Below, one piece after another: positions 14,777 to 22,736 of a stretch of DNA of 39,123 bases. This DNA comes from Cytophagales bacterium. Lineage in GTDB: Bacteria; Bacteroidota; Bacteroidia; Cytophagales; Cyclobacteriaceae. Under the pieces are notes generated by a model. The model saw only the letters and a list, made by a program, of their open reading frames with translations, was not told where the DNA came from and searched no databases. The position numbers and the translations under genes are program-made. The DNA is taken from assembly GCA_022360875.1 (NCBI GenBank), contig JAKSBZ010000045.1, positions 1 to 39,123 on the forward strand, read 5' to 3'. The stretch's first letter is position 1, and every line of letters begins with the position of its first letter.

Positions 14777-16396
14777 ATGATAAAGAGAACCATCCTTTTG
14801 GGGCTTCTGGCTTCGGCCTATGTGGTTGGAAATCCAGCTCAGGCCCAGGAGAAAAAACATTCCGAAGAGCTCAGAAAAAACTGGCAACATAAGGATCCGG
14901 AAAAAGACGGCATTCCGGGTGTTGCGGCAGACCGCGCATATGCCGAAGTACTGGCAGGGAAAAAAGGCGAAACAGTGCTGGTTGCCGTAATCGATTCAGG
15001 GATCGACATCAACCAGGAAGATTTGAAAGATCATATCTGGGTAAATGAGGACGAGATTCCCAACAACGGCATTGACGATGACAAAAACGGCTACATCGAC
15101 GATGTGAATGGTTGGAACTTTATCGGCGGAAAAGACGGTAAATATGTTGGCAAGGAAAATACGGAGCCGACCCGTTTGATGAATTACTTCGCCGATAAAA
15201 AGGCAAACCATGTAAAGCTGACCAATGAGGAAAAGGCGCTTTACAAGGAGGTGAAGAAAAAATACAAGGCGGATGTGAAAAAGGCCGAAGGCCGCATTGC
15301 CAGATATAAAAAGAAGCAGGCGCTTTCAAATGAGTACTATCCGGTAATTACTGAGGCGCTGGGCGATGAAAAGCTGAGCAAAAAAGCAATTGAGAAGCTT
15401 TTGGAAAAAGGCGGAAAAGTCAAAAAGGCAGCGAAGGCGATTTTGAAAAAGGATTTGGTGCCGGCTGAAAGATACAACGGCGCCATTGAGTACTTCCAGG
15501 GCCAGCTCGACTTTTACCTGAACCGTGATTTCAATGCCCGTACGATTGTGGGAGACGACCCTTACAACTATTCGGACCGCAGCTACGGCAACAACGATGT
15601 AATCGGTGACGTCAAGGAAGAACAGCACGGAACGCACGTGGCTGGCATCATCGCCGCTGACCGAAACAATACGCTGGGCATGCGCGGCATTGCCGACAAC
15701 GTAAAAATCATGCCTGTTCGTGCCGTGCCTGACGGCGACGAGCGCGACAAAGACGTGGCCAATGCGATTCGTTATGCAGTTGACAACGGCGCGCAGGTTG
15801 TGAATATGAGTTTCGGGAAAGTATTTCCGACCAGCAGACAAGCGGTAGAAGATGCAATCCGCTATGCAGAGTCTAAAGGGGTTGTGTTGGTAGCTGCTGC
15901 CGGAAACGATTCGCAGAATATCGACATCGAGAACAAATATCCGAAGCCTGTGGCTATTGCCGACAACAAGCACTTCCCTAACTGGCTGCATGTTGGCGCA
16001 TCGTCTATCAACAAAGACATGGCGCTGCCTGGACTGTTTTCGAACTACGGAAATTATATGGTAGACTTGTTCTCTCCTGGCGTGCAGATCTATTCAACGC
16101 TTACAGAAAACAATTACGCGTTTTTCAACGGAACCTCAATGGCTTCTCCGGTAGTTGCGGGATGTGCTGCGGTGCTTCGCTCATACTATCCGTCGCTTAC
16201 TGCCAGCCAAGTGGTGACTATTTTGAAAAAATCGGTAACAACATATCCAAACCAGCCGGTATTTATTCCTAATTCGGAGCGCAAGCACGGAAAAACAGCT
16301 ATGTTCTCTGCGCTGTCGAACACTGGCGGTGTTGTGAACTTATATAAGGCGACTAAACTGGCCGAAGAAGTAACCAGCGGAAAGGTGACGCTTTAA
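14777..16396 (+). CDS. Secreted S8 (subtilisin-like) serine peptidase
   Basis: A 539-residue protein with a signal peptide (about 1-23, ending GNPAQA). The catalytic triad is visible: Asp73 in AVIDSGIDI, His284 in QHGTHVAGI and Ser454 in NGTSMASPVVAG, with the oxyanion Asn in AAAGNDSQN. The gap between Asp and His is about 210 residues, against roughly 30 in classical subtilisin. It is filled by a Ca-binding-like Asp/Asn run (DDDKNGYIDDVNGW) and a long Lys-rich helical insertion. There is no obvious C-terminal secretion domain. It is probably periplasmic or outer-membrane associated and monocistronic, between its own promoter and terminator. Confidence 0.93.
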   Translation: MIKRTILLGLLASAYVVGNPAQAQEKKHSEELRKNWQHKDPEKDGIPGVAADRAYAEVLAGKKGETVLVAVIDSGIDINQEDLKDHIWVNEDEIPNNGIDDDKNGYIDDVNGWNFIGGKDGKYVGKENTEPTRLMNYFADKKANHVKLTNEEKALYKEVKKKYKADVKKAEGRIARYKKKQALSNEYYPVITEALGDEKLSKKAIEKLLEKGGKVKKAAKAILKKDLVPAERYNGAIEYFQGQLDFYLNRDFNARTIVGDDPYNYSDRSYGNNDVIGDVKEEQHGTHVAGIIAADRNNTLGMRGIADNVKIMPVRAVPDGDERDKDVANAIRYAVDNGAQVVNMSFGKVFPTSRQAVEDAIRYAESKGVVLVAAAGNDSQNIDIENKYPKPVAIADNKHFPNWLHVGASSINKDMALPGLFSNYGNYMVDLFSPGVQIYSTLTENNYAFFNGTSMASPVVAGCAAVLRSYYPSLTASQVVTILKKSVTTYPNQPVFIPNSERKHGKTAMFSALSNTGGVVNLYKATKLAEEVTSGKVTL

Positions 16397-16420
16397 GGTC
16401 CGGAAAAGATAAAAGCATTG

Positions 16421-16454
16421 AAAAAACCTGCTCAAATACGAGCAGGTTTTTTTT
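16421..16454 (+). terminator. Intrinsic terminator of the S8 peptidase gene
   Basis: The stem AAAAAACCTGCTC with GAGCAGGTTTTTT (16421-16433, 16440-16452) has a 6-base loop and continues into T. Confidence 0.9.
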
Positions 16455-16532
16455 GTATGCAATAAGCACAGGATGTTGTTTTTGATTATATTAAGTAGTC
16501 AAAAGATCACATCAACAATCATTCGGCCGCTT

Positions 16533-17027
16533 ATGTCTAGTTTCAGAATCCGCCCGCGTTTCAAGCAGCTTAGTCCCTTGCCCGCCGAAGCGCTGAGGAA
16601 CATTCTCAGCGATGCTTTGGAGTCTTCAGCAATATGCGAGGGAGTCGTACAGCCGCACTTTGTGCTGCTTACTGTTCCCGTAAAGGACCGCCATTTTTGG
16701 TCGCCCCAGCTTAGTCTCAAATTTGAAGAAACTCCGGAGGGCACCGTGATTCGCGGTCATTATGGTCCGCGTCCCAATATCTGGACGCTTTTTGCTTTCA
16801 GCTACCTGGCCATCGGCATATTGGGCGTTTTTCTGCTGATGTATCTTTTTTCCCGCTGGAGTCTTGATATGCCTCTGGATTTTCTCTGGGCTTTGCCGGT
16901 GTTGGGCGGAGGCGCTTTGTTTCTCTATGTTCTGGCGCAGTTCGGCCAGAAAATCGGCGCGGCGCAGATGTTTGCCCTGCACCACTTTTTTGAAGAAACC
17001 ATCAGCGACAAGGTGCATATCGACTGA
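16533..17027 (+). CDS. Unrecognised two-TM protein
   Basis: A 164-residue protein from the ATG at 16533; the frame stays open upstream to 16473, but the ATG fits a basic soluble N-terminus better (MSSFRIRPRFKQLSPLPAE). Residues 1-85 look like a soluble alpha/beta region with HFVLLTVPVKDRHFWSPQL; two adjacent membrane helices follow (about 90-110 and 118-140); the C-terminus is short and acidic. I do not recognise the family and assign no function. It ends about 15 bases before the convergent SUI1 gene; a terminator stem lies inside that gene's 3' end. Confidence 0.75.
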   Translation: MSSFRIRPRFKQLSPLPAEALRNILSDALESSAICEGVVQPHFVLLTVPVKDRHFWSPQLSLKFEETPEGTVIRGHYGPRPNIWTLFAFSYLAIGILGVFLLMYLFSRWSLDMPLDFLWALPVLGGGALFLYVLAQFGQKIGAAQMFALHHFFEETISDKVHID

Positions 17028-17035
17028 GCGTAATT

Positions 17036-17060
17036 TCCGGACTTAGCCGCCGGATTTTTT
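17036..17060 (+). terminator. Terminator of the two-TM gene, inside the SUI1 3' end
   Basis: The stem TCCGG/CCGGA (17036-17040 with 17050-17054) is followed by six T on the plus strand. It overlaps the last codons of the convergent SUI1 gene. Confidence 0.5.
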
Positions 17061-17393
17061 CGCCTTGTATCCTGCTTTTTGCAGCAAGTCCATGACTTTG
17101 TCCCGGTGATCTCCCTGCACGAAGACTTCTCCGTCTTTGGCCGAGCCACCGACGCCGCATTTTGATTTCAGCATTTTTCCCAGTGTTTTCAGGTCTTCGT
17201 CCGTTCCTATGAATCCCGTAACCAGAGTCACCTGCTTGCCTCCGCGCTGCTTGCGGTCCAGGCTGACGCGAAGGTTCTGCTGCTGCGGCGCGAGCGTTTC
17301 ATTTTCCTGCTCCTCCTCGTACTGGTATTCATAATCCGGATCGGTAGAGAAAACTACGCCCGAAATATCTTTCCATTTCTTTTTCTTCGCCAT
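17043..17393 (-). CDS. SUI1/YciH-type translation initiation factor
   Basis: A 116-residue protein from the ATG at 17393 (MAKKKKWKD); the frame extends further upstream but the preceding residues are not family-like. The C-terminal half is an eIF1/SUI1 domain: RKQRGGKQVTLVTGFIG, then DLKTLGKMLKSKCGVGGSAK and VFVQGDHRDKVMDLLQKAGY. The bacterial homologue YciH can influence initiation fidelity, but its role in Bacteroidota is not established. The N-terminal ~45 residues form an acidic linker. It is divergent from the GreA-like gene, with start codons about 80 bases apart. Confidence 0.9.
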   Translation of the reverse strand: MAKKKKWKDISGVVFSTDPDYEYQYEEEQENETLAPQQQNLRVSLDRKQRGGKQVTLVTGFIGTDEDLKTLGKMLKSKCGVGGSAKDGEVFVQGDHRDKVMDLLQKAGYKAKKSGG

Positions 17394-17476
17394 ATTTTCG
17401 TCTTTTGTTTTTAATAACATGTTCGGGTGCGCCGCGTTGCTTCGCTTCCCCGGATTTCACAGGTAAATTTATTCCC

Positions 17477-17935
17477 ATGACAGATCCAGCTATAAAGAAA
17501 CAATTATTTTTGTATTGCCAGCAACAGATTCAGGAGAAAATTGAGCGTGCGAGACAAGGGATGCAGCAGGCTCAGGAAGCGTCGAACCAGGATACGAAGA
17601 GCAGCGCGGGTGACAAATACGAGACCGGCAGAGCCATGGCGCAGCTGGAAAAGGACAAATATGCCCGCCAGCTGGCAGAGCTGATGAAGTCGAGCCGGGT
17701 GCTGAGCGAAGTGGAGTTTGTGCCTGCTGAGGACAAGGCCAGAATTGGGTCGCTGGTAGAAACCTCAATGGGTTCTTTTTATCTGGCGGTGAGTCTCGGA
17801 AAGGCCGAAATTTCTAGCAAGAGTTTTTTTCTGGTGTCGGGCGCCTCGCCTATTGGCAGGCAGCTTATCGGGAAAAGCTGCGGTGATACTTTTGTTTTCA
17901 ATGGCCGGTCTGTTGCTGTGACCGCGGTATTCTGA
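17477..17935 (+). CDS. Small GreA/GreB-like protein (often mislabelled 3-oxoacyl-ACP synthase)
   Basis: A 152-residue protein from the ATG at 17477. The N-terminal part is helical and probably coiled-coil (YCQQQIQEKIERARQGMQQ), with the family-typical block TKSSAGDKYETGRAMAQLE. The C-terminal ~75 residues, including SMGSFYLAVSLGKAEI and VSGASPIGRQLIGKSCGDTF, resemble the FKBP-like C-terminal domain of the Gre transcript-cleavage factors. From memory, homologues in this phylum are often annotated as 3-oxoacyl-ACP synthase, which the sequence does not support: it has no thiolase-fold length or Cys-His-Asn/His active site. RNA polymerase binding is inference. Confidence 0.78.
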   Translation: MTDPAIKKQLFLYCQQQIQEKIERARQGMQQAQEASNQDTKSSAGDKYETGRAMAQLEKDKYARQLAELMKSSRVLSEVEFVPAEDKARIGSLVETSMGSFYLAVSLGKAEISSKSFFLVSGASPIGRQLIGKSCGDTFVFNGRSVAVTAVF

Positions 17936-17960
17936 AAAAGTCGAAGTGTGTCTAAAACAG

Positions 17961-17988
17961 CAGCAGAGGCTCTATGCTGAATTTTTTT
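17961..17988 (+). terminator. Probable terminator of the GreA-like gene
   Basis: The short stem CAGCA/TGCTG (17961-17965 with 17975-17979) is followed by AATTTTTTT. Confidence 0.5.
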
Positions 17989-18088
17989 GTAAGAATATGA
18001 AGAGCAGTGTGTTTGCTACTTGTTGTTTAGCAGAAAAGAATATTCTAAAATTTTTAGCCATTTGTTTCCTGGTTTTCATCTCATGAAA

Positions 18089-18096
18089 TATTTTTG
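18089..18096 (+). promoter_or_regulatory. Possible -7 box of recN
   Basis: TATTTTTG fits TAnnTTTG, 71 bases before the recN ATG. A TTTG at 18061 is spaced too far (24 bases) for confidence. Confidence 0.35.
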
Positions 18097-18166
18097 TCTT
18101 TTCCTTAGTTTTTAGGGATATTGTCAGTTAAGCCAACTAAAACCGTACAGGACAAAATTACAGAAT

Positions 18167-19819
18167 ATGCTAAGCCATCTTTTGATTCGGAATTATGCGC
18201 TCATCCAACACCTGGAGATTAATCCTTCCCAAAAGCTGAACATTATCACCGGCGAAACCGGAGCCGGAAAGTCGATTGTGTTGGGTGCTTTGGGTTTGCT
18301 TTTGGGCAAAAGAGCTGATTTGAAGTCCTTGTATGATTCCTCTCAAAAATGCGTGATTGAAGGCACATTCGATATAAGCGCTTACAGGCTTCAGGCATTT
18401 TTTGACGAACATGAGCTGGATTACGCCGACCAGACTTTGGTGAGAAGAGAAATCAGTCCGGCCGGCAAGTCGCGGGCTTTTGTCAATGACACTCCGGTGA
18501 ACCTGGAAACCATGCGCCAGCTTGGCGGCTTTCTGATTGACATCCATTCTCAGCACGACACCATGCAGCTGGGGTCCAATCTTTATCAGCTCGAGCTTAT
18601 CGACGCATTTGCTGAAAACCATTCGCTTAGGGATCAGTATCAAAGTGCTTATTTTTTTTACAGAAAAAAGAAAAAAGCCTACGAAGGGCTGGTGAAACAG
18701 GCTGCTGCTTTGCGGAAAGAAGCCGATTACAATCAGTTTCTATACGATGAGTTGGCTAAGGCGAATCTTTCGGAAGGAGAAAAGGAGCGCCTGGAAGAGG
18801 AACTGAAGGTGCTGGAAAATGCCGAGGAGATCAAATCAAAGCTTTCGCTGGCTGGCCAGTTGCTCAGCAATCCTGAGCAGTCGGTGAATGATGCGCTGCA
18901 TACCGTGGGAACGGCGCTAAGCGGATTGGCCAGGCTTTCGTCCGAGTACAGCGAGATTTCGGAACGCCTGCAGTCCTGTCTAATCGAGCTGCGTGACCTG
19001 GCCGATGAGATTGATAGCAAGGAAAGCCTTGTGGAGTACAATCCGCAGAAAACCGAGGAGTGCGGCGAGCGGCTGAGCAGGATTTATCAGCTCGAGCAGA
19101 AGCATCAAGTAGGAACGGTGAAGGAATTGCTGCAAATCCAGGAAGAGCTTGAGCAAAAGGTAAACCAGGTGATGGGACTCGATGATGAGCTGGACACGGC
19201 CAAGCGGGAAGCCCAGCAGGCGCATGTTTCGCTTATGGAAGTGGCCGAGAAGCTGTCGCAGACCCGGAGCGCCGTATTCGATTTGTTTGCGCAGGAGATT
19301 CAGGCGCTGCTGGCAGATCTGGGCATGGAAAACGCCCGCCTTCAGATTGATTTGGAAACGATTGAGCCTGCGGACACGGGAATTGACGAGGTTCGGCTGA
19401 TGTTCAGCGCCAACAAAGGCATGCCGCTGCAGGAGCTGAAAGCTGTGGCTTCCGGCGGTGAATTTGCGCGTCTGATGTTTGCTGTCAAGTACATTTTGGC
19501 CGACAAAACCGCTTTGCCGACAATTGTTTTCGACGAGATCGACACAGGAATTTCAGGAGAGATTGCATTGAAAATGGTGCAGATGATGGAACGGATGAGC
19601 CGAAAGCATCAGCTTGTAGTTATTACGCACCTGCCTCAGATTGCCTCGAAAGGCGAGCGGCACTATTTTGTGTACAAGGACCATTCGGCGGACCGCACCG
19701 TCAGTAAGATGCGGCCTCTTAGCTCGCGAGAGCGCGTTGAGGAGCTTGCCAAGATGATCGGAGGCGATTTGCCTGCGCCTTCGGCCTATGAAAGCGCCAA
19801 GGATTTGCTGGGAGTGTAA
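18167..19819 (+). CDS. recN: DNA repair protein RecN
   Basis: A 550-residue SMC-like ATPase of normal length. It has an N-terminal Walker A GETGAGKS (29-36) after MLSHLLIRNYALIQHLEI, a central coiled-coil region (about 160-360, many Glu/Leu heptads) and a C-terminal head with the signature ASGGEFARLMFAVK and Walker B TIVFDEIDTGISG. RecN binds single-strand DNA ends and aids double-strand break repair. The following H-loop VITHLPQIAS is intact. Confidence 0.96.
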   Translation: MLSHLLIRNYALIQHLEINPSQKLNIITGETGAGKSIVLGALGLLLGKRADLKSLYDSSQKCVIEGTFDISAYRLQAFFDEHELDYADQTLVRREISPAGKSRAFVNDTPVNLETMRQLGGFLIDIHSQHDTMQLGSNLYQLELIDAFAENHSLRDQYQSAYFFYRKKKKAYEGLVKQAAALRKEADYNQFLYDELAKANLSEGEKERLEEELKVLENAEEIKSKLSLAGQLLSNPEQSVNDALHTVGTALSGLARLSSEYSEISERLQSCLIELRDLADEIDSKESLVEYNPQKTEECGERLSRIYQLEQKHQVGTVKELLQIQEELEQKVNQVMGLDDELDTAKREAQQAHVSLMEVAEKLSQTRSAVFDLFAQEIQALLADLGMENARLQIDLETIEPADTGIDEVRLMFSANKGMPLQELKAVASGGEFARLMFAVKYILADKTALPTIVFDEIDTGISGEIALKMVQMMERMSRKHQLVVITHLPQIASKGERHYFVYKDHSADRTVSKMRPLSSRERVEELAKMIGGDLPAPSAYESAKDLLGV

Positions 19820-19847
19820 TGGATTGAAGCTTGACTGAAAAGAATTT

Positions 19848-19867
19848 ATTTCTGCGGAAATTTTTTT
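19848..19867 (+). terminator. Possible short terminator of recN
   Basis: ATTTC-TGCG-GAAAT (19848-19861) followed by T. It is short and AT-rich and overlaps the next promoter region, so the call is tentative. Confidence 0.3.
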
Positions 19868-19869
19868 GC

Positions 19870-19877
19870 TATTTTTG
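19870..19877 (+). promoter_or_regulatory. -7 box of the M14 peptidase gene
   Basis: TATTTTTG fits TAnnTTTG, 41 bases before the ATG at 19919. No good -33 element is visible. Confidence 0.4.
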
Positions 19878-19918
19878 CAGTCAGGATCATCTCTTTTTAA
19901 AAAATCACATATATACAC

Positions 19919-22489
19919 ATGCAACGGATTTTTAGTTTGCTATTGATAGGCTTCGCTTGGGTCGGGAACGTCTGGGCGCAGCCGGAGTTGAAGAGCCCGT
20001 CGGAATTTCTGGGCTATGAGTTGGGAAGCCGGTATACGCCCCACCACCGAATTGTCGATTATTTTCAGTATATGAGCAGCAGCCAAGGGAAATATGTGCG
20101 GCTGAAACAGTACGGGACAACCAGCGAATTGCGTCCGCTGTATGTGGCGATAGTTGGAAATTCGGATGTGATGAGCCGTTTGGAATCGGTTCGGAAAGAC
20201 AATCTTAAGCGCGCCGGCGTGTTGGAGGGTGCTTTGGAAAATCCGGAAGATTCAACAGCGATCGTATGGATGAGCTACAATGTGCACGGCAACGAGGGAA
20301 GCCCGTCGGAAACGGCAATGCTTACTCTGTATAAGCTGGTGAAAGCTTTTCACTCTCCGGAAAACGGCGAGGAATTTAAATCGTACCAGAATGCTTTAGT
20401 GATTATCGATCCATGTCTGAACCCGGACGGGCGCGACCGCTATGTGAACTGGGTTAGCCAGAAACTTAATATGCCGGCCAATCCGGATCTGGACGCTTCA
20501 GAGCACCACGAGCCGTGGCCCGGCGGACGCGTGAATCATTACATGTTCGATTTGAACCGTGACTGGGCATGGCAGACGCAGGTGGAAAGCTCCACGAGAA
20601 TGAAGGAGTACAACCAATGGTTGCCGCACGTGCATGTTGATTTTCATGAACAATTTATCAACAGTCCGTATTATTTTGCCCCATCTGCCGAACCGATCCA
20701 CCAGGTTGTATCCAAATGGCAAATGGAGTTTCAGAAAATTGTCGGTCAGGCCAATGCCCGCGAATTTGACAGCAACCGCTGGCTGTATTTTACTCGCCAG
20801 TCGTTTGACTTGTTTTACCCGAGCTACGGCGACACTTACCCTACTTTCAACGGAGCAGTGGGCATGACTTTCGAGCAAGCAGGCCATACGCAGTCGGGTA
20901 CGGCGGTAATCACCAATACAGGAGACACCCTTACCCTTAAAGACAGAATTGCTCATCACTTGACTTCCGGCTTGAGCACAGTGCGCGCAAGCGCTGAAAA
21001 TTCAGGCAGGCTCGTCGGGGAATTTGAAAAGTATTTCCTGAACTCGGCCAAGGCTCCCGAAGGGAAATACAGAACATATATCGTTTCGTCCAAAAACAAT
21101 CCGGACAAACTCAATAAGCTGATGAACTTTCTTGACCAGCAGGGGATTGTGTACGGCCAGCCTTTGGCCCGACGTTCAGTGAGGGCTTTTGATTATGATC
21201 TTCAGAAAGATGTTACAGTAAACTTGAGTGCCAAAGATTTGGTTATATCGGTTTTTCAGCCGAAATCGCGTTTGCTGAAAGTGCTTTTTGAGCCAAAAAC
21301 TTATTTGAGCGACTCAGTTACCTACGATATTACAGCCTGGGCGATGCCTTACGCCTACGGATTAAAGACTTATGCCAGTTCCAATAAAGTGTATGTGAGC
21401 AGGCAGAAGCCTGTTTATAAAAAACAGTTGGAGACCGTTTCCAGTGAGGAGCCTTACGCTTATTTGCTTCGGTGGGAAAGTATAAAGGACGCCCGTTTTC
21501 TGGCAGAGTTGTTTAAAAAAGGTTTTAAAGTGCGCTTTGCCGCCAAGCCGTTTGGTGTTGATGGTCAGGATTTCGGCCGGGGCACTCTTATTATCACGCA
21601 AACCAACAATCAGCGTTTTAAAGGCAAATTCGGTAGAATTCTTACTCAGATGGCTGAAGAGCACGGACAGGAGCTTGTTCCTGCAAGTTCGGGATTCGTA
21701 TCTTACGGGGTAGATTTCGGTTCGCATGACGTGCACCTGATGAGTCGGCCGAAAATAGCACTGGTTTCCGGAGATGGAGTTAATCCCAATCGCTTCGGAG
21801 AAGCTTGGTTTTATTTTGAAAAACAGTTGGGCTATCCGGTGACTGTGCTGGAAACGGATTATCTGCAGCAGGTGGATTTATCGAAGTACAGCGTTTTGGT
21901 ATTGCCTGAAGGCAATTACGGTGATTTTCTAAGCAAGAATGGCAAAGCAAAGTTGCATGAGTGGGTTGCCGGCGGCGGCAAGCTGATTGCCATTGGCAAA
22001 GCGGCTCAAAGCTTGAAAGACAGTAAAGGTTTTGGTCTGAAAACCTATTATGACTCAAATGAGGAAAAGGAAATGAAAAGCCTCAGGAAGAAATTTGCTA
22101 AGGAAGACCTATTGGCGAGCTACGAAGGTGCGGAACGGCGTGCAATCAGCAGCTACAATCCGGGAGCAATTTATCGCGTTCATTTGGACAACACCCACCC
22201 GCTGGCTTACGGATACGGTTCCGTTTATTACACGATCAAAACTTCCGGAACTCGGTATGCTTATCTGCAAAAGGGGCATAACGTAGGGACAATCCGCTCG
22301 AAAAAAGATTTGGTAAGCGGTTTTGTAGGTGAGCGCTTGCAGCCGGAACTGATCGAGACCTTGGCTTTCGGGGTTGAACCGATTGGCAGGGGATGCGCAG
22401 TGTATTTTGCCGACAGTCCGATTTTCCGTTCCTTTTGGGAAAACGGTAAGCTTTTGTTCAGCAATGCCCTTTTCTTTGTAAATGAATAA
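19919..22489 (+). CDS. Secreted M14-family zinc carboxypeptidase-like protein
   Basis: An 856-residue protein with a signal peptide (1-20, ending VWA). The M14 catalytic domain occupies about 25-340: the zinc motif HxxE is His123-Gly-Asn-Glu126 in YNVHGNEGSPSE; LNPDGRDRYVNW follows; a candidate third zinc ligand is His243 in VDFHEQF; the general base is probably Glu319 in GMTFEQAGH. After about residue 360 comes a long extension with a GATase1-like segment (YSVLVLPEGNYGDFLSK and WVAGGGKLIAIG). Family members of this length are common in Bacteroidota; physiological substrates are unknown. It lies between recN and an unknown gene, with its own promoter box and terminator. Confidence 0.9.
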   Translation: MQRIFSLLLIGFAWVGNVWAQPELKSPSEFLGYELGSRYTPHHRIVDYFQYMSSSQGKYVRLKQYGTTSELRPLYVAIVGNSDVMSRLESVRKDNLKRAGVLEGALENPEDSTAIVWMSYNVHGNEGSPSETAMLTLYKLVKAFHSPENGEEFKSYQNALVIIDPCLNPDGRDRYVNWVSQKLNMPANPDLDASEHHEPWPGGRVNHYMFDLNRDWAWQTQVESSTRMKEYNQWLPHVHVDFHEQFINSPYYFAPSAEPIHQVVSKWQMEFQKIVGQANAREFDSNRWLYFTRQSFDLFYPSYGDTYPTFNGAVGMTFEQAGHTQSGTAVITNTGDTLTLKDRIAHHLTSGLSTVRASAENSGRLVGEFEKYFLNSAKAPEGKYRTYIVSSKNNPDKLNKLMNFLDQQGIVYGQPLARRSVRAFDYDLQKDVTVNLSAKDLVISVFQPKSRLLKVLFEPKTYLSDSVTYDITAWAMPYAYGLKTYASSNKVYVSRQKPVYKKQLETVSSEEPYAYLLRWESIKDARFLAELFKKGFKVRFAAKPFGVDGQDFGRGTLIITQTNNQRFKGKFGRILTQMAEEHGQELVPASSGFVSYGVDFGSHDVHLMSRPKIALVSGDGVNPNRFGEAWFYFEKQLGYPVTVLETDYLQQVDLSKYSVLVLPEGNYGDFLSKNGKAKLHEWVAGGGKLIAIGKAAQSLKDSKGFGLKTYYDSNEEKEMKSLRKKFAKEDLLASYEGAERRAISSYNPGAIYRVHLDNTHPLAYGYGSVYYTIKTSGTRYAYLQKGHNVGTIRSKKDLVSGFVGERLQPELIETLAFGVEPIGRGCAVYFADSPIFRSFWENGKLLFSNALFFVNE

Positions 22490-22514
22490 GCTCGAAAGAG
22501 AATTATTGTATTTG

Positions 22515-22544
22515 AACCGGAGGTGCAAACCTTCGGTTTTTTTA
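22515..22544 (+). terminator. Intrinsic terminator of the M14 peptidase gene
   Basis: The stem AACCGGAGG/CCTTCGGTT (22515-22523 with 22530-22538, one G-T pair) is followed by a T run. Confidence 0.85.
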
Positions 22545-22736
22545 TTTCCTGAATTTTAAGCGTCAAAAAGGGAGGACAAAGAAATTATTTCTGGTAAAGG
22601 TATATGCACATCGCTTGCACAGGTGGAAATACGCAGGTTCTTTTTCTGCACTTCATTAAAATGGAGGAAGTAAGGGTTTTATGAAACTGGAATAGATTTA
22701 GAGTTTGCATTGCTGTGTTCCCCGAAGAGATGATGC

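Noticed and set aside
17405..17476. 24-residue N-terminal extension of the GreA-like protein
   Set aside because: It overlaps the divergent promoter region and lacks family similarity; the ATG at 17477 gives the usual N-terminus.
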